Source: Sphingomonas sp. M1-B02 (GTDB taxonomy: Bacteria > Pseudomonadota > Alphaproteobacteria > Sphingomonadales > Sphingomonadaceae). Taken from it: DNA of 64,000 nucleotides. This document shows, in pieces, positions 1-8,546 of this stretch (its first letter is position 1; each line of letters begins with the position of its first letter). Location: positions 2,095,501 through 2,159,500 of the forward strand of contig NZ_CP110679.1 of assembly GCF_026167525.1 (NCBI RefSeq), read 5' to 3'. The notes under the pieces were generated by a model that was not told the origin of the DNA, searched no databases, and worked only from the letters and a program-made list of their open reading frames with translations. Made by a program: the position numbers and the translations under genes.

Positions 1-175
1 CGAACAAGGCGAAGACGATCAGGATGATCGACGCCACGAACACCGCCCGGATCGCCATCGCGCGGCGGTTCGCGGCATCGGCGCCGGTGGTGAGCCCCGC
101 GAAGATCGGCGCGCAGCCGGGGGGATCGATCACCACGAAGAAGGTGGCGAGCGAAGAGATGAACAGTTCGATCAA
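1..175 (-). CDS. MarC family membrane protein (partial, 3' end beyond window)
   Basis: Only the first 58 or so codons are in the window; the rest lies to the left. The visible part reads [19 protein letters not shown] and continues [20 protein letters not shown], then a second hydrophobic stretch. The DPxGxxPIFxxLT signature after the first membrane segment is typical of the MarC/UPF0056 family of integral inner-membrane proteins, whose function is not settled. The probable start is a TTG at 173-175 that overlaps the folD stop codon, so translation is likely coupled to folD. No upstream in-frame ATG is seen. Family assignment is fairly safe; the start is inferred. Confidence 0.7.
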   Translation of the reverse strand, partial: MIELFISSLATFFVVIDPPGCAPIFAGLTTGADAANRRAMAIRAVFVASIILIVFALF

Positions 176-1047
176 ATCGCGCGCTCGTCGAGCGGCACGC
201 CTTCGCGGCGGTGCGCGGCGACCAGCGTATTGCGCAGCAGGCAGGCGATCGTCATCGGGCCGACCCCGCCCGGCACCGGGGTGATCGCGCCGGCGACCGA
301 GGCCGCGCTATCGAAATCGACGTCGCCGGTGAGCTTGCCGTCGACGCGATTGATGCCGACGTCGATCACGGTGGCGCCCGGCTTGAGCCAATCGCCCTGC
401 ACGAAATGGTCGATGCCCACGGCCGCGACGACAATGTCGGCGTGACGCAGATAATGCGGCAGATTGCGGGTGCGCGAATGGGCGATCGTGACGGTGCAGC
501 TCTTCGCGGTAAGCAGTGCCGCCATCGGCTTGCCGACGATGTTCGAGCGGCCGACGACGACGGCGTCGAGCCCCGAGAGATCGCCGAGCCGGTCTTCGAG
601 CAGCATCAGGCAGCCGAGCGGGGTGCAGGGCACGAAGCCGGGGAGCCCGGTGACGAGGCGGCCGGCATTGACCGGGTGAAATCCGTCGACATCCTTGTCG
701 GGATCGATGCGGAGCAGGACTTCCTGGGCGTCGAGATGATTCGGCAGCGGAAGCTGCACGAGGATGCCGTCGACCGCGGGATCGGCGTTGAGCGTGTCGA
801 CCAAAGCGAGCAGCTCGGCCTGGCTTACGTTGGCGGCGGGGCGATGCTCGAAACTTTCCATCCCGGCTTCGCGGGTGGCCTTGCCCTTGCTGCGGACATA
901 GACCGCGGAAGCGGGATCCTCGCCGACCAGCACCACGGCGAGGCCGGGAACCCTCCCGGTCACCTTCTGGAAGGCAGGGACATGCTCGGCCACGCGGGCG
1001 CGCAGCCCGGCTGCGAAACTCTTACCGTCGATCAGTTCAGCGCTCAT
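172..1047 (-). CDS. folD: Bifunctional methylenetetrahydrofolate dehydrogenase / methenyltetrahydrofolate cyclohydrolase
   Basis: Cytosolic one-carbon enzyme: it oxidises 5,10-methylene-THF to methenyl-THF with NADP and hydrolyses that to 10-formyl-THF, feeding purine and fMet-tRNA synthesis. The 291-residue length is normal for the family. Visible signatures are YVRSKGKA (Tyr50 and Lys54, the catalytic pair), the substrate loop around [20 protein letters not shown], the Rossmann motif [14 protein letters not shown] and the C-terminal [10 protein letters not shown]. It follows argB and yggT on the same strand, and marC starts on its stop codon, suggesting one transcription unit. Nothing is missing from the active site. 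Confidence 0.97.
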   Translation of the reverse strand: MSAELIDGKSFAAGLRARVAEHVPAFQKVTGRVPGLAVVLVGEDPASAVYVRSKGKATREAGMESFEHRPAANVSQAELLALVDTLNADPAVDGILVQLPLPNHLDAQEVLLRIDPDKDVDGFHPVNAGRLVTGLPGFVPCTPLGCLMLLEDRLGDLSGLDAVVVGRSNIVGKPMAALLTAKSCTVTIAHSRTRNLPHYLRHADIVVAAVGIDHFVQGDWLKPGATVIDVGINRVDGKLTGDVDFDSAASVAGAITPVPGGVGPMTIACLLRNTLVAAHRREGVPLDERAI

Positions 1048-1114
1048 GGCGCTTCTCTTAGAGGGAGAATGACGGGGATTGAACCCCAGGTGGGGGTGGC
1101 TTCGTCAATCTTAC

Positions 1115-1196
1115 CGTCGTCCCGACGCAGCCCGGATCGAGAGTGGCGAAGGTTTTAGCAGAGTAAACCTGGATCCCGGCTTCCGCCGGGATGACG
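1115..1196. repeat. R1 palindromic repeat, copy 1 (degenerate left arm)
   Basis: An element of about 82 bp between yggT and folD. The right arm CTGGATCCCGGC followed by TTCCGCCGGGATGACG forms a hairpin and matches the right arms of the other three R1 copies. The left arm (CGTCGTCCCGACGC, then AGCCCGGATC) is a decayed version of the usual CGTCATCCCGGCG half. It holds no ORF. It probably forms a stable RNA hairpin in the argB-yggT-folD transcript. Confidence 0.7.
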
Positions 1197-1222
1197 AACC
1201 ATGCGGTCGGGCGGAGCCAGGC

Positions 1223-1546
1223 TCAGCCGGCGTAGCCCGCGCTCGCGATCTGGACGATCAGCCAGGGAATGAAGAAGTTGTTGAGGATATAGAGGATCAG
1301 CAGCACGATCAGCGGGGATATATCGAGCGCGCCGAAATCGGGGAGCACCCGGCGGATCGGCCGATAGACCGGCTCGGTGATCACCTTGAGCCCGTTCCAC
1401 AGCGAGCGGACGAACTCGTTATGCGTGTTGATCACGTTGAACGCGATCAGCCACGACAGGATCGCCTGCGCGACGATGATGAAGGTGAAGACCGTCAGCA
1501 GCAGCTGGACGATCTGCAGGAGCATGATCAGGAACGAGTTCAACAC
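1223..1546 (-). CDS. YggT family integral membrane protein
   Basis: Small two-segment YggT protein of about 107 residues. The sequence ILSWLIAFNVINTHNEFVRS followed by LWNGLKVITEPVYRPIRRVLP and LDISPLIVLLILYIL is typical of the family, which has been tied to osmotic stress and membrane or envelope homeostasis without a defined reaction. The open frame reaches back to 1600, but the conserved part begins near the GTG at 1544-1546 or the ATG at 1523-1525. I chose the GTG because a GGAG lies just upstream, though the spacing is tight. It sits between argB and folD on the same strand, as in other sphingomonads as I recall. Confidence 0.85.
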   Translation of the reverse strand: MLNSFLIMLLQIVQLLLTVFTFIIVAQAILSWLIAFNVINTHNEFVRSLWNGLKVITEPVYRPIRRVLPDFGALDISPLIVLLILYILNNFFIPWLIVQIASAGYAG

Positions 1547-1603
1547 AGTCTCCGAGTGGCGCGTGCGTCCGGGATATAGGAAAGCCCCGTGGGGCGGCAA
1601 GTC

Positions 1604-2503
1604 TCAGGCGTGGACGAGCGTTCCGGCGCCGCGCCGCGTGAAGATTTCGAGCAGCATCGCATGGGGCACGCGCCCGTCGAGGATGACCGCGGCATCGACC
1701 CCGGCCTCGACCGCGGCGACGCAGGTCTCGACCTTGGGAATCATCCCGCCCGAGATCGTGCCGTCGGCCTTCAATTCGGCGATCCGCGCCGGATCGAGAT
1801 CGGTCTGGAGATCGCCGGCCTTGTCGAGCACGCCGGCGACGTCGGTCAGCAGGAAGAAGCGCGCCGCGCCGCACGCCGCGGCGATCGCGCCAGCCATCGT
1901 GTCGGCGTTGATATTATAGGTGTGGCCGTCGGCCCCCAGCGCGATCGGCGCGACGACGGGAATGAAGCCCTGCGCCGAGAGCGACTTCAGGATCGCCGGA
2001 TCGACATGGACGGGTTCGCCGACGAAGCCGAGATCGACATGGCGCTCGATCGCCGAATCGGGATTGGGCTCGCGGCCCTCGACCTTGCGCGCGGTGACCA
2101 GCTGGGCGTCCTTGCCCGAAAGGCCGACCGCCCTGCCCCCGGCCTGGCCGATCCAGCCGACGATTTCCTTGTTGATCGAGCCGGCGAGGACCATCTCGGC
2201 GATTCGCGCGGTCTCGGCATCGGTCACCCGAAGCCCGCCGACGAACTTGGATTCAACGCCCAGCCGCTTGAGCATCGCCCCGATCTGGGGGCCGCCGCCA
2301 TGGACCACGATCGGATTGATGCCGACCGCCTGGAGCAGCACGACATCCTCGGCGAAATCGCGCGCGAGCTCGGGATCGCCCATCGCGTGGCCGCCATATT
2401 TGACGACGAAGGTCGCCCCGGCATAGCGCTGGAGATAGGGCAGAGCCTCGGTGAGGGTCTCGGCCTTGGCGAGCAGCGCCGGATCGGGTGCGTTGTCGGT
2501 CAT
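1604..2503 (-). CDS. argB: Acetylglutamate kinase
   Basis: Second step of arginine biosynthesis: it phosphorylates N-acetylglutamate with ATP in the cytosol. The 299 residues carry the amino-acid-kinase fold signatures: [10 protein letters not shown] (Lys35 binds phosphate), [13 protein letters not shown] near residues 66-78, the NAG-binding [12 protein letters not shown], the nucleotide part [11 protein letters not shown] and [11 protein letters not shown] near the C-terminus. The N-terminal helix ([11 protein letters not shown]) is of the type found in the hexameric, arginine-inhibited enzymes, so feedback control by arginine is likely but inferred. It is the first gene of the leftward argB-yggT-folD-marC group. 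Confidence 0.97.
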   Translation of the reverse strand: MTDNAPDPALLAKAETLTEALPYLQRYAGATFVVKYGGHAMGDPELARDFAEDVVLLQAVGINPIVVHGGGPQIGAMLKRLGVESKFVGGLRVTDAETARIAEMVLAGSINKEIVGWIGQAGGRAVGLSGKDAQLVTARKVEGREPNPDSAIERHVDLGFVGEPVHVDPAILKSLSAQGFIPVVAPIALGADGHTYNINADTMAGAIAAACGAARFFLLTDVAGVLDKAGDLQTDLDPARIAELKADGTISGGMIPKVETCVAAVEAGVDAAVILDGRVPHAMLLEIFTRRGAGTLVHA

Positions 2504-2542
2504 TTCGCGCCCTTAAGGCGTGTGCGAACCACCGGCAACGGT

Positions 2543-3685
2543 TTAGCGGATCACATGCGGCACGAAGCGCGCGCGATTGCCGGTGATCAACCCGTCCTCG
2601 CGAATGCCCATCCCCGCCGCCTCGCCATCGACCACCCAGGCGCCGATCACCGGATAGCCTTTGCCGAAATCGCGCAAGGGATAGAGCTGCTGGTAGAGCA
2701 TCTGGCCGCCCAGATACTCGCCGCCGCTGCGGGCGATCGTCTCGCCGCCGCGCACCAGTTCGATATTGGCGCCCTCGCGCGCCAGGAAGGGCTTGGCGAC
2801 ATAGTTCGGGCCGACATCCTCCGCGCGGAACGAGGCGGGGAGAAGATTGGGGTGGTCGGGAAACATCTCCCACAGCAGCGCGAGGATCGCCTTGTTGCTC
2901 CACAGCATCTTCCAGATCGGCTCGATCCAGATGGTGTCGTCCAGATGGCGGACGATGTCGGCGCCGAAATCCTCCTCGACGATCCACTCCCACGGATAGA
3001 GTTTGAAGAGCGCGCCGATCAGCTGATCGTCGGCATCGACGATGCGGCCGTCGGCATCGAGGCCGATATCGTCGATCACCACGGCATGCGTCTCGAGCCC
3101 CGCTTGCTCGGCGAGATCGCGCAGATAGGTGGTGGTGATCGTGTCTTCATGGCTCGGATCGGCGCTATGAGTGAACCATAGCCGCCCGCCAGGCAGCGGC
3201 GGGCGCAGCGCCGCCCAGCGTGCGATCAGTTTCTCATGCAGGCTGGTATATTGGTCGAGCTGGGGGAAGCAGGCTTCCTTCCAGTCCCACTGGATCACTG
3301 CCGCCTCCAGCATCGACGTAGGCGTGTCGCAGTTGAATTCGAACAGCTTGGGCTCACCGTGGCCGTCATAGCCGAAATCGAAGCGGCCATAATGGAGCGC
3401 GGGCGGGCCGCTCTGCCAGGCGTCGCATATCGGCTGGTGGCAGAAATCGGGGATGCCGAAATGCGTCATGATCTCGGGCTGCGCGACGATGCGATCGCCG
3501 GCTTTGACCAGTAGCTGGTGGACGGACTCGCTCGCGACCTCGATCCGCTCGATCTCGTCGAGACCGAAGGCGTAGTAGCCGCTTTCGTCCCAATAGGGTT
3601 CGCTGCCTTCGCTGTGCCAGATCAGCCCCTGCGCCTCGACCTGCGCCTGCCAGTCATCGCGCGGGCGGAGGTCGTGGCGCTCCAT
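2543..3685 (-). CDS. Glutathionylspermidine synthase-like ATP-grasp protein (YgiC/YjfC family)
   Basis: A 380-residue protein matching the C-terminal amide-ligase half of glutathionylspermidine synthetase (GSP_synth, ATP-grasp fold). Seen directly: HYGRFDFGYDGHGEPKLFEF then NCDTPTSMLEA near residues 97-130, the acidic-rich centre ALFKLYPWEWIVEEDFG, and the nucleotide or substrate loop YVAKPFLAREGANIEL. There is no amidase domain, as in E. coli YgiC and YjfC, whose substrates are unknown. It is the last gene of a three-gene unit with a DUF350 membrane protein and a YgiB-like lipoprotein. It probably forms an ATP-dependent peptide or amine bond; calling it a true glutathionylspermidine synthase would go too far. 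Confidence 0.88.
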   Translation of the reverse strand: MERHDLRPRDDWQAQVEAQGLIWHSEGSEPYWDESGYYAFGLDEIERIEVASESVHQLLVKAGDRIVAQPEIMTHFGIPDFCHQPICDAWQSGPPALHYGRFDFGYDGHGEPKLFEFNCDTPTSMLEAAVIQWDWKEACFPQLDQYTSLHEKLIARWAALRPPLPGGRLWFTHSADPSHEDTITTTYLRDLAEQAGLETHAVVIDDIGLDADGRIVDADDQLIGALFKLYPWEWIVEEDFGADIVRHLDDTIWIEPIWKMLWSNKAILALLWEMFPDHPNLLPASFRAEDVGPNYVAKPFLAREGANIELVRGGETIARSGGEYLGGQMLYQQLYPLRDFGKGYPVIGAWVVDGEAAGMGIREDGLITGNRARFVPHVIR

Positions 3686-3690
3686 CGCGG

Positions 3691-4116
3691 CTAGGACCTG
3701 CCGCCGCCGAAGCTGCGTGCGCTAGAGCCCAGGCCGCCGCGCCGCACCGCCTGCGACCGCGTCATGCGCGACGTCGGCGGCGCGGGGGCATAATTGACTC
3801 CGGGGCGCGGCTGATAGGAGCCCTGGCCGGCATATCGCCCGCGATTCACCGACTCGCCATAATAAGGCATCGCCATGTTGCGGCCGAGATAATACCAGAG
3901 GAAGGCGCTGGTCATGGCGCTGCCGCCCCCATAATTGCCCGTGGCGTTGCGCGGCGCGCAGCTATTGTCCTCGACCCGCTTGCCTTCCTTGTCGACGCAG
4001 ATCGCGGTGTCCTGCTCGGCGACGACGTCGTCCCACTCATTCTGCTGCGAGGCGCAGCCCGGCAGCGCAAGCAGGCCCGCGGCCATCGCCGTCGTCAGGG
4101 TCAGCTGCTTGCGCAT
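3691..4116 (-). CDS. Putative lipoprotein, YgiB/YjfM (DUF1190)-like
   Basis: A 141-residue secreted protein. The N-terminus MRKQLTLTTAMAAGLLALPG runs into CAS, a good lipoprotein signal with the lipidated Cys at about residue 21. The mature part has two cysteines (AICVDKEG, DNSCAPRN), a Gly/Tyr/Pro-rich middle (FLWYYLGRNMAMPYYG) and a C-terminal RRGGLGSSARSFGG tail. That tail resembles the RGGFG...SRSMGG end of E. coli YgiB. Its place between a DUF350 gene and a YgiC-like gene supports this assignment. Its ATG lies on the stop of the DUF350 gene (TGATG overlap), so the two are translationally coupled. Function is unknown. Confidence 0.7.
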   Translation of the reverse strand: MRKQLTLTTAMAAGLLALPGCASQQNEWDDVVAEQDTAICVDKEGKRVEDNSCAPRNATGNYGGGSAMTSAFLWYYLGRNMAMPYYGESVNRGRYAGQGSYQPRPGVNYAPAPPTSRMTRSQAVRRGGLGSSARSFGGGRS

Positions 4117-4523
4117 CAGGGCACCATGCAGGCGGCCTGGAGGATGCCGACCCCCAGGCTGATCCCGCCGACGAACAGCCCCGAGGCCACCGAGCCGTCG
4201 GCGATATGATCCGAGATGGTGCGGAACAGCAGCCGCGCGATCAGGAAGAACACCGCCAGCTGGACGAGCGCCGCGACCGCGCCCCACAGCAGCATGTCGG
4301 GGATGCTCACCGAATGCGCGATGACCACTGCGACCGGCACCGAGAAGCCGAGAAAGGTGCCGATGAGCTGGGTCGCGGCGGCGACATTGCCGTCGCGGAT
4401 CAGCGCGATTTCGCGGTGCGGGGTAATCTGCACGTAAAGAAACAGGAACGCGACCGCCAGGCCGACAGCGGCGGCGAAATAAGCGAGGAAGTGGGGGAGC
4501 GCCCCCAGGAAATAATCAAACAT
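4116..4523 (-). CDS. DUF350 domain membrane protein (YjfL-like)
   Basis: A 135-residue inner-membrane protein with four predicted hydrophobic segments: FLAYFAAAVGLAVAFLFLYV, then TFLGFSVPVAVVIAHSV, LLWGAVAALVQLAVFFLIA and ASGLFVGGISLGVGILQAA. The spacing and the short charged loop ITPHREIALIRDGN after the first segment fit the DUF350 family (E. coli YjfL). It is the first gene of the DUF350-YgiB-YgiC cassette, and the next gene starts on its stop codon. The biochemical role is unknown. A link of the whole cassette to envelope or polyamine-conjugate metabolism is only an inference from the ATP-grasp partner. Confidence 0.8.
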   Translation of the reverse strand: MFDYFLGALPHFLAYFAAAVGLAVAFLFLYVQITPHREIALIRDGNVAAATQLIGTFLGFSVPVAVVIAHSVSIPDMLLWGAVAALVQLAVFFLIARLLFRTISDHIADGSVASGLFVGGISLGVGILQAACMVP

Positions 4524-4547
4524 CGCACGCCTTTCTGATGGGCCGCC

Positions 4548-5225
4548 TTACAGCCCGCGGCGGCCGTCGAGCGAGCGGCCCAGCGCAACGAAGAAATAGA
4601 TCAGCACGGGCACAAGAAGCGCGCTCAGCACCACCTTGGCAAGCATCTGGCCGACGAGCAGCGGCCCGATTGGGAATTCATTGTAGAAAGCCAAAGTGAC
4701 GAAGATCAGCGTGTCGACGATCTGGCTGAGCACGCCCGCCACGCCCGCGCGCAGCCAGAGCAACTTGCCCCCGCCCGACCGCATCGCGCTGAAGATGGTG
4801 ACGTTGAGCGTCTGCGACACGCCGTAGGCGACGATCCCCGCGCCCCAGATCCGCCAGGTGGCGCCCAGCACATATTGGATTGAGTCACTCGCTTCAGGTC
4901 GCATCCCAGGTGACGCCGGCAGATACCAGACGAGCCAGGAGAGCAGCATCGAGATAATCAGCGGCACGAAGCCGAATATGACCAGCCGATTGGCGGTCTC
5001 ACGCCCGTGCAGTTCCGCTACCGCGCTCGACACCGCGACCAGCAGCAGGAAGGCGAAGATGCCCGCCTCGACCGCGAGCGGGCCGACCCCCACCCAATTG
5101 CCGATCTGCGAGATCGGCCCGAGCGAGACCTGCTTGTTGCCGAGCACCCCGGCGATGCAGACCATGCCGCCGTAGAAGATCGAGAGGAAGAAAAGCGAGC
5201 GGGTGATGTGGGGGCGGGTTTCCAT
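4548..5225 (-). CDS. yhhQ: Queuosine precursor transporter (YhhQ/Vut_1 family)
   Basis: A 225-residue membrane protein with about six hydrophobic segments. The family core is visible: VEAGIFAFLLLVAVSSAVAE, RLVIFGFVPLIISMLLSWLV, then VAYGVSQTLNVTIFSAMR and the C-terminal AGVAGVLSQIVDTLIFVTLA. Proteins of this family import queuosine precursors (preQ0 or preQ1) for tRNA wobble modification. It lies 24 bp upstream of the DUF350 gene on the same strand, so co-transcription is possible. The gluQ gene, which acts on the same tRNA position family (queuosine in tRNA-Asp), is about 8 kb away in this window. Confidence 0.88.
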   Translation of the reverse strand: METRPHITRSLFFLSIFYGGMVCIAGVLGNKQVSLGPISQIGNWVGVGPLAVEAGIFAFLLLVAVSSAVAELHGRETANRLVIFGFVPLIISMLLSWLVWYLPASPGMRPEASDSIQYVLGATWRIWGAGIVAYGVSQTLNVTIFSAMRSGGGKLLWLRAGVAGVLSQIVDTLIFVTLAFYNEFPIGPLLVGQMLAKVVLSALLVPVLIYFFVALGRSLDGRRGL

Positions 5226-5356
5226 CGCGGGAGGCTAGCGGGAAATATCGCACCGCGAAAGATAGCTGCGCGCTATCGCCACGGGGCGATCAGCGTGTAT
5301 GTTTCCGCTTTCGCCGGCACCTCTTCGTCCGCCGGCCGGGGGGCACGACCTAGCGG

Positions 5357-6655
5357 ATGACTCAGTTTCCGATCGGCATATTCGGCATCCTGGCGATCCT
5401 CGCCATCGCCTTCCTGCTTTCTTCGAACAAGCGCGCGATCAAACTGCGCGTGGTGGGCTCTGCCTTCCTGCTGCAGGTCGTAATCGCGGTCTTGGTTCTG
5501 CGAACCGCCTGGGGGCAAGCGGCACTGCACAGCCTGTCGAACGGCGTTTCCGCCCTGCTCGGCTATGCCGGGGCTGGCACAGCCTTCCTGTTCGGCCCGC
5601 TCGCCCGGCCAGAGCTGGGCGGCACGAGCTTCGCGATCGCGGCGCTGCCGGTGATCATCTTCTTCGCGGCCCTGGTCTCGATCCTCTATCATCTGGGGGT
5701 GATGCAGTTCGTCGTCCGCTGGATCGGCGGCGGCATCGAGAAGGTGGTGGGGACTTCCAAGGTCGAATCGCTGTGCGCGGCGGCGAACATCTTCGTCGGG
5801 CAGAGCGAATCGCCGCTGGTGATCCGGCCGTATCTGGCGCGGCTCACGCCCTCGCAGCTGTTCGCGGTGATGACCGTGGGCATGGCGGGCGTCGCGGGGA
5901 CGATCCTGGCGGCCTATGCCAGCCTGCTCGGCCCGGCGTCGCTCCCCTATCTGCTCGCGGCCTCGTTCATGGCGGCGCCCGGCGGGCTGCTGATGGCCAA
6001 GATCATGATGCCCGACGAGCTCGTCCTGGCCGCGGGTGAGCTCCCGCTCGGCGACGATCCCGAGGCGGCAGTGATCAAGGTCGCCGAGCATGACCTGGAG
6101 GAAGAGAAAGCCGCGAACCTGATCATGGCCGCGGCGATGGGCGCGTCGACCGGCGTCAAGATCGCGGTCGCGGTGGGCGCGATGGTGCTCGCCTTCGTGG
6201 CGCTGGTGGCGCTGGCCAACGGGCTGCTGGGCGGTGCCGGCAACTGGATCGTCTATGCCAGCGGCAATGCCGAATGGGCGCAGTGGTTCGCGAACCTCAG
6301 CTTCCAGAAGATCATCGGCACGGTCTTCGCGCCGGTGATGTATCTGATCGGGGTGCCGTGGAACGAGACGCTGCAGGCCGGCGGCTTGTTCGGCACCAAG
6401 GTGGTGCTCAACGAATTCGTGGCGTTCATCGACTTGGGGACGATGACCGAACTGGCGCCGCGTACCGTGGCGATCATCACCTTCGCGCTGTGCGGCTTCG
6501 CCAATTTCAGCTCGATCGCGATCCAGATGGCCGCGACCGGCAGCCTGGCGCCCAATCAGCGGCCGATGATCGCCAAGCTGGGCATCCGCGCATTGATCGC
6601 GGGCAGCCTGGCCAACCTGATGTCGGCGGCGCTGGCGGGGCTGCTGCTGCCCTGA
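5357..6655 (+). CDS. Concentrative nucleoside transporter, NupC/CNT family
   Basis: A 432-residue inner-membrane symporter for nucleosides. CNT signatures seen: the substrate loop FVGQSESPLVIRPYLARLT, the region MTVGMAGVAGTILAAYASLL, MMPDE after helix TM5, and the second substrate motif GTKVVLNEFVAFIDL followed by ALCGFANFSSIAIQMAATG. Both hairpin-type re-entrant motifs (QSESP and NEFVA) are intact, so the carrier should be functional. It is divergently oriented from the queuosine transporter across a 131 bp gap. Proton or sodium coupling cannot be told from the sequence by eye. Confidence 0.93.
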   Translation: MTQFPIGIFGILAILAIAFLLSSNKRAIKLRVVGSAFLLQVVIAVLVLRTAWGQAALHSLSNGVSALLGYAGAGTAFLFGPLARPELGGTSFAIAALPVIIFFAALVSILYHLGVMQFVVRWIGGGIEKVVGTSKVESLCAAANIFVGQSESPLVIRPYLARLTPSQLFAVMTVGMAGVAGTILAAYASLLGPASLPYLLAASFMAAPGGLLMAKIMMPDELVLAAGELPLGDDPEAAVIKVAEHDLEEEKAANLIMAAAMGASTGVKIAVAVGAMVLAFVALVALANGLLGGAGNWIVYASGNAEWAQWFANLSFQKIIGTVFAPVMYLIGVPWNETLQAGGLFGTKVVLNEFVAFIDLGTMTELAPRTVAIITFALCGFANFSSIAIQMAATGSLAPNQRPMIAKLGIRALIAGSLANLMSAALAGLLLP

Positions 6656-6833
6656 TCCGCATTAACCTGCATTAGGCATTCAACTTAACTTCGCGTCGAA
6701 ACCTCTCGCTCTAGCCAATAAATTCCCCCTCGGCCGAGGCGGGAATGGGTGCAGAGCGGATCGTCGCGCCATCGCCAAGCTTCCCCGGGGAGGCCTGCGT
6801 GGCGTCCGCTCCCGTGACAAATGTGGAGTATCG

Positions 6834-7601
6834 ATGAACATCTCGACGACTCGCGCCGCGCAGAAGCTCACCCCGCCCGTGCTTGACGAGGCACGGGGCT
6901 CGGTCGAGCTGATCGGAACCTGTCTGAGCGCAGCCTTCACCCTACCCGGCGGGCCGCGCCCGATCTCCTGGGATTCCGGGGTCCGCTCCACCACTTCATC
7001 CGATCTGGAAAAGCATGTGAGTTCGGCGCAGCGCTCCGAAGACCGTACCGAGCTCACCGTGTATCGCTCGGCGATATTGCGCTGGGGCGACAGCGAAGCG
7101 CTGTGCCTGATCCGGAACATCTCCCCCGGCGGCGCGATGGGCAAGATTCACGCGGAGATTCCGCGCGGCGCGCAGGTCACCGTCGAGATCCGTTCGGGCA
7201 AGCCGCTCGACGCGCGGATCGCCTGGTCGTCCGACGGGCAAATAGGCGTCCAGTTCGAAGACTGCGTCGACATCGAAGAGACGCTGCGCGTGCCAGCCAG
7301 CCGGGGCCAGGGTCCGCTTCAGCGCATGCCACGGCTTCATGTGCCGTGTCGCGTGAGCCTGCTCCATGACGGGATGTCGCACCGAGTCATGCTGCTCGAC
7401 ATATCGCAAGGCGGCGCCAGGATCGACGCCGATTTCCTGCACGCCGGCGACGAGATCGTCCTGAACGTGCCTCGGCTGGCGCAGCGCCGCGCCACCGTCC
7501 GCTGGACCCGCGACGGCCATGCCGGGATCGGCTTCCTGGCGCCGATCGGTTTCGACCAGCTCGCCAAATGGGGCGAAGAGCATCGCAGCCGGCAGCGCTG
7601 A
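6834..7601 (+). CDS. Protein with two PilZ-type domains
   Basis: A 255-residue soluble protein with a non-conserved N-terminus of about 60 residues and two PilZ-like folds. Domain 1 (about 64-140) has RSEDRTELTVYR and RNISPGGAMG, where the usual DxSxxG has become NxSxxG. Domain 2 (about 160-250) has RMPRLHVPCRV and LLDISQGGARI, a complete RxxxR plus DxSxxG pair of the kind that binds cyclic di-GMP. So domain 2 is the likely ligand-binding unit and domain 1 may be structural or weaker. The gene stands alone after a 178 bp leader; its output pathway (motility, polysaccharide, cell cycle) cannot be read from neighbours. Confidence 0.85.
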   Translation: MNISTTRAAQKLTPPVLDEARGSVELIGTCLSAAFTLPGGPRPISWDSGVRSTTSSDLEKHVSSAQRSEDRTELTVYRSAILRWGDSEALCLIRNISPGGAMGKIHAEIPRGAQVTVEIRSGKPLDARIAWSSDGQIGVQFEDCVDIEETLRVPASRGQGPLQRMPRLHVPCRVSLLHDGMSHRVMLLDISQGGARIDADFLHAGDEIVLNVPRLAQRRATVRWTRDGHAGIGFLAPIGFDQLAKWGEEHRSRQR

Positions 7602-7608
7602 GCAACGA

Positions 7609-8478
7609 TCAGCGCGTGGGGACGGGTTCCGCGCCGTTATAATCGTAGAATCCGCGCTTGGTCTTACGGCCATACCAGCCGGCTTCGACATATTTGACCA
7701 GCAACGGCGCAGGACGGAACTTGGGATCGCCGGTGCCTTCGAACAGGACGCGGGTGATCTCCAGGCAGGTATCGAGGCCGATGAAGTCGGCCAGCGTGAA
7801 CGGGCCCATCGGGTGGTTGAGCCCGAGCTGGCAGGCGGCGTCGATGTCAGGGATCGTCGCCACTCCTTCGCCCAGCGCGAAGCAGGCCTCGTTGAGCATC
7901 GGCATCAGCACGCGATTGACGATGAAGCCGGGCGCATCGTTGGCATGGACGATGCGCTTGCCCAGCGACTGGCCAAAGGACTCGACGGCGGCGACGGTCG
8001 CGTCCGAGGTGGCGAGCCCGCGGATCAGCTCGATCAGCCCCATCACCGGCACCGGATTGAAGAAGTGAACCCCCATGAAGCGCGCGGGATCGGGCGATGC
8101 CTGCGCCAGCCGGGTGATGGGAATCGACGAGGTGTTGCTGGCAAGGATCGCGGTGTCGCTCAGGACCTTGCCGACGCTTTCGAAGATGCTGCGCTTCACG
8201 CCCTCGCGCTCGGTGGCGGCTTCGATCACGAGCCCGCAGGGCGCCATGGCCGCGACGTTGGCTACCGGCTCGATGCGGGCGAGTGCGGCCTCGGCATCGG
8301 CGGAGACAATCTTCTCCTTCTCGACCAGCCGGTTCAGCTGCTTGGCGATGCCCGCCTTGCCGGTCTCGGCGCGGGCGAGATCCATGTCGGAGAGCAGGAC
8401 CCGATAGCCGGCCTGTGCCGCCACCTGGGCAATCCCCGCCCCCATCTGACCTGCGCCAATCACTCCGATTACCTGCAT
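7609..8478 (-). CDS. 3-hydroxybutyryl-CoA dehydrogenase
   Basis: A 289-residue NAD(P)-dependent L-3-hydroxyacyl-CoA dehydrogenase of the short, monofunctional type (Hbd/PaaH class). Visible features: the N-terminal Rossmann [29 protein letters not shown], the catalytic-His region [19 protein letters not shown] and [19 protein letters not shown] at the start of the helical domain, plus [15 protein letters not shown]. It interconverts 3-hydroxybutyryl-CoA and acetoacetyl-CoA in fatty-acid, phenylacetate or polyhydroxyalkanoate metabolism. It is convergent with the PilZ gene (7 bp gap) and divergent from the DUF1176 gene, so it is probably monocistronic. Confidence 0.95.
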   Translation of the reverse strand: MQVIGVIGAGQMGAGIAQVAAQAGYRVLLSDMDLARAETGKAGIAKQLNRLVEKEKIVSADAEAALARIEPVANVAAMAPCGLVIEAATEREGVKRSIFESVGKVLSDTAILASNTSSIPITRLAQASPDPARFMGVHFFNPVPVMGLIELIRGLATSDATVAAVESFGQSLGKRIVHANDAPGFIVNRVLMPMLNEACFALGEGVATIPDIDAACQLGLNHPMGPFTLADFIGLDTCLEITRVLFEGTGDPKFRPAPLLVKYVEAGWYGRKTKRGFYDYNGAEPVPTR

Positions 8479-8546
8479 CGCCGAACTCCCAAAAATGTCT
8501 TCGCGGCCACCTACCCTGCCGCGCCGGGCTGCGCTAGCTTCCGGGG

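Noticed and set aside
1060..1110. tRNA-like T-arm (GGGGTTCAATCCCC on the minus strand)
   Set aside because: The loop between the paired bases is six, not seven, no matching acceptor, D-arm or anticodon arm is found upstream, and no CCA end follows.
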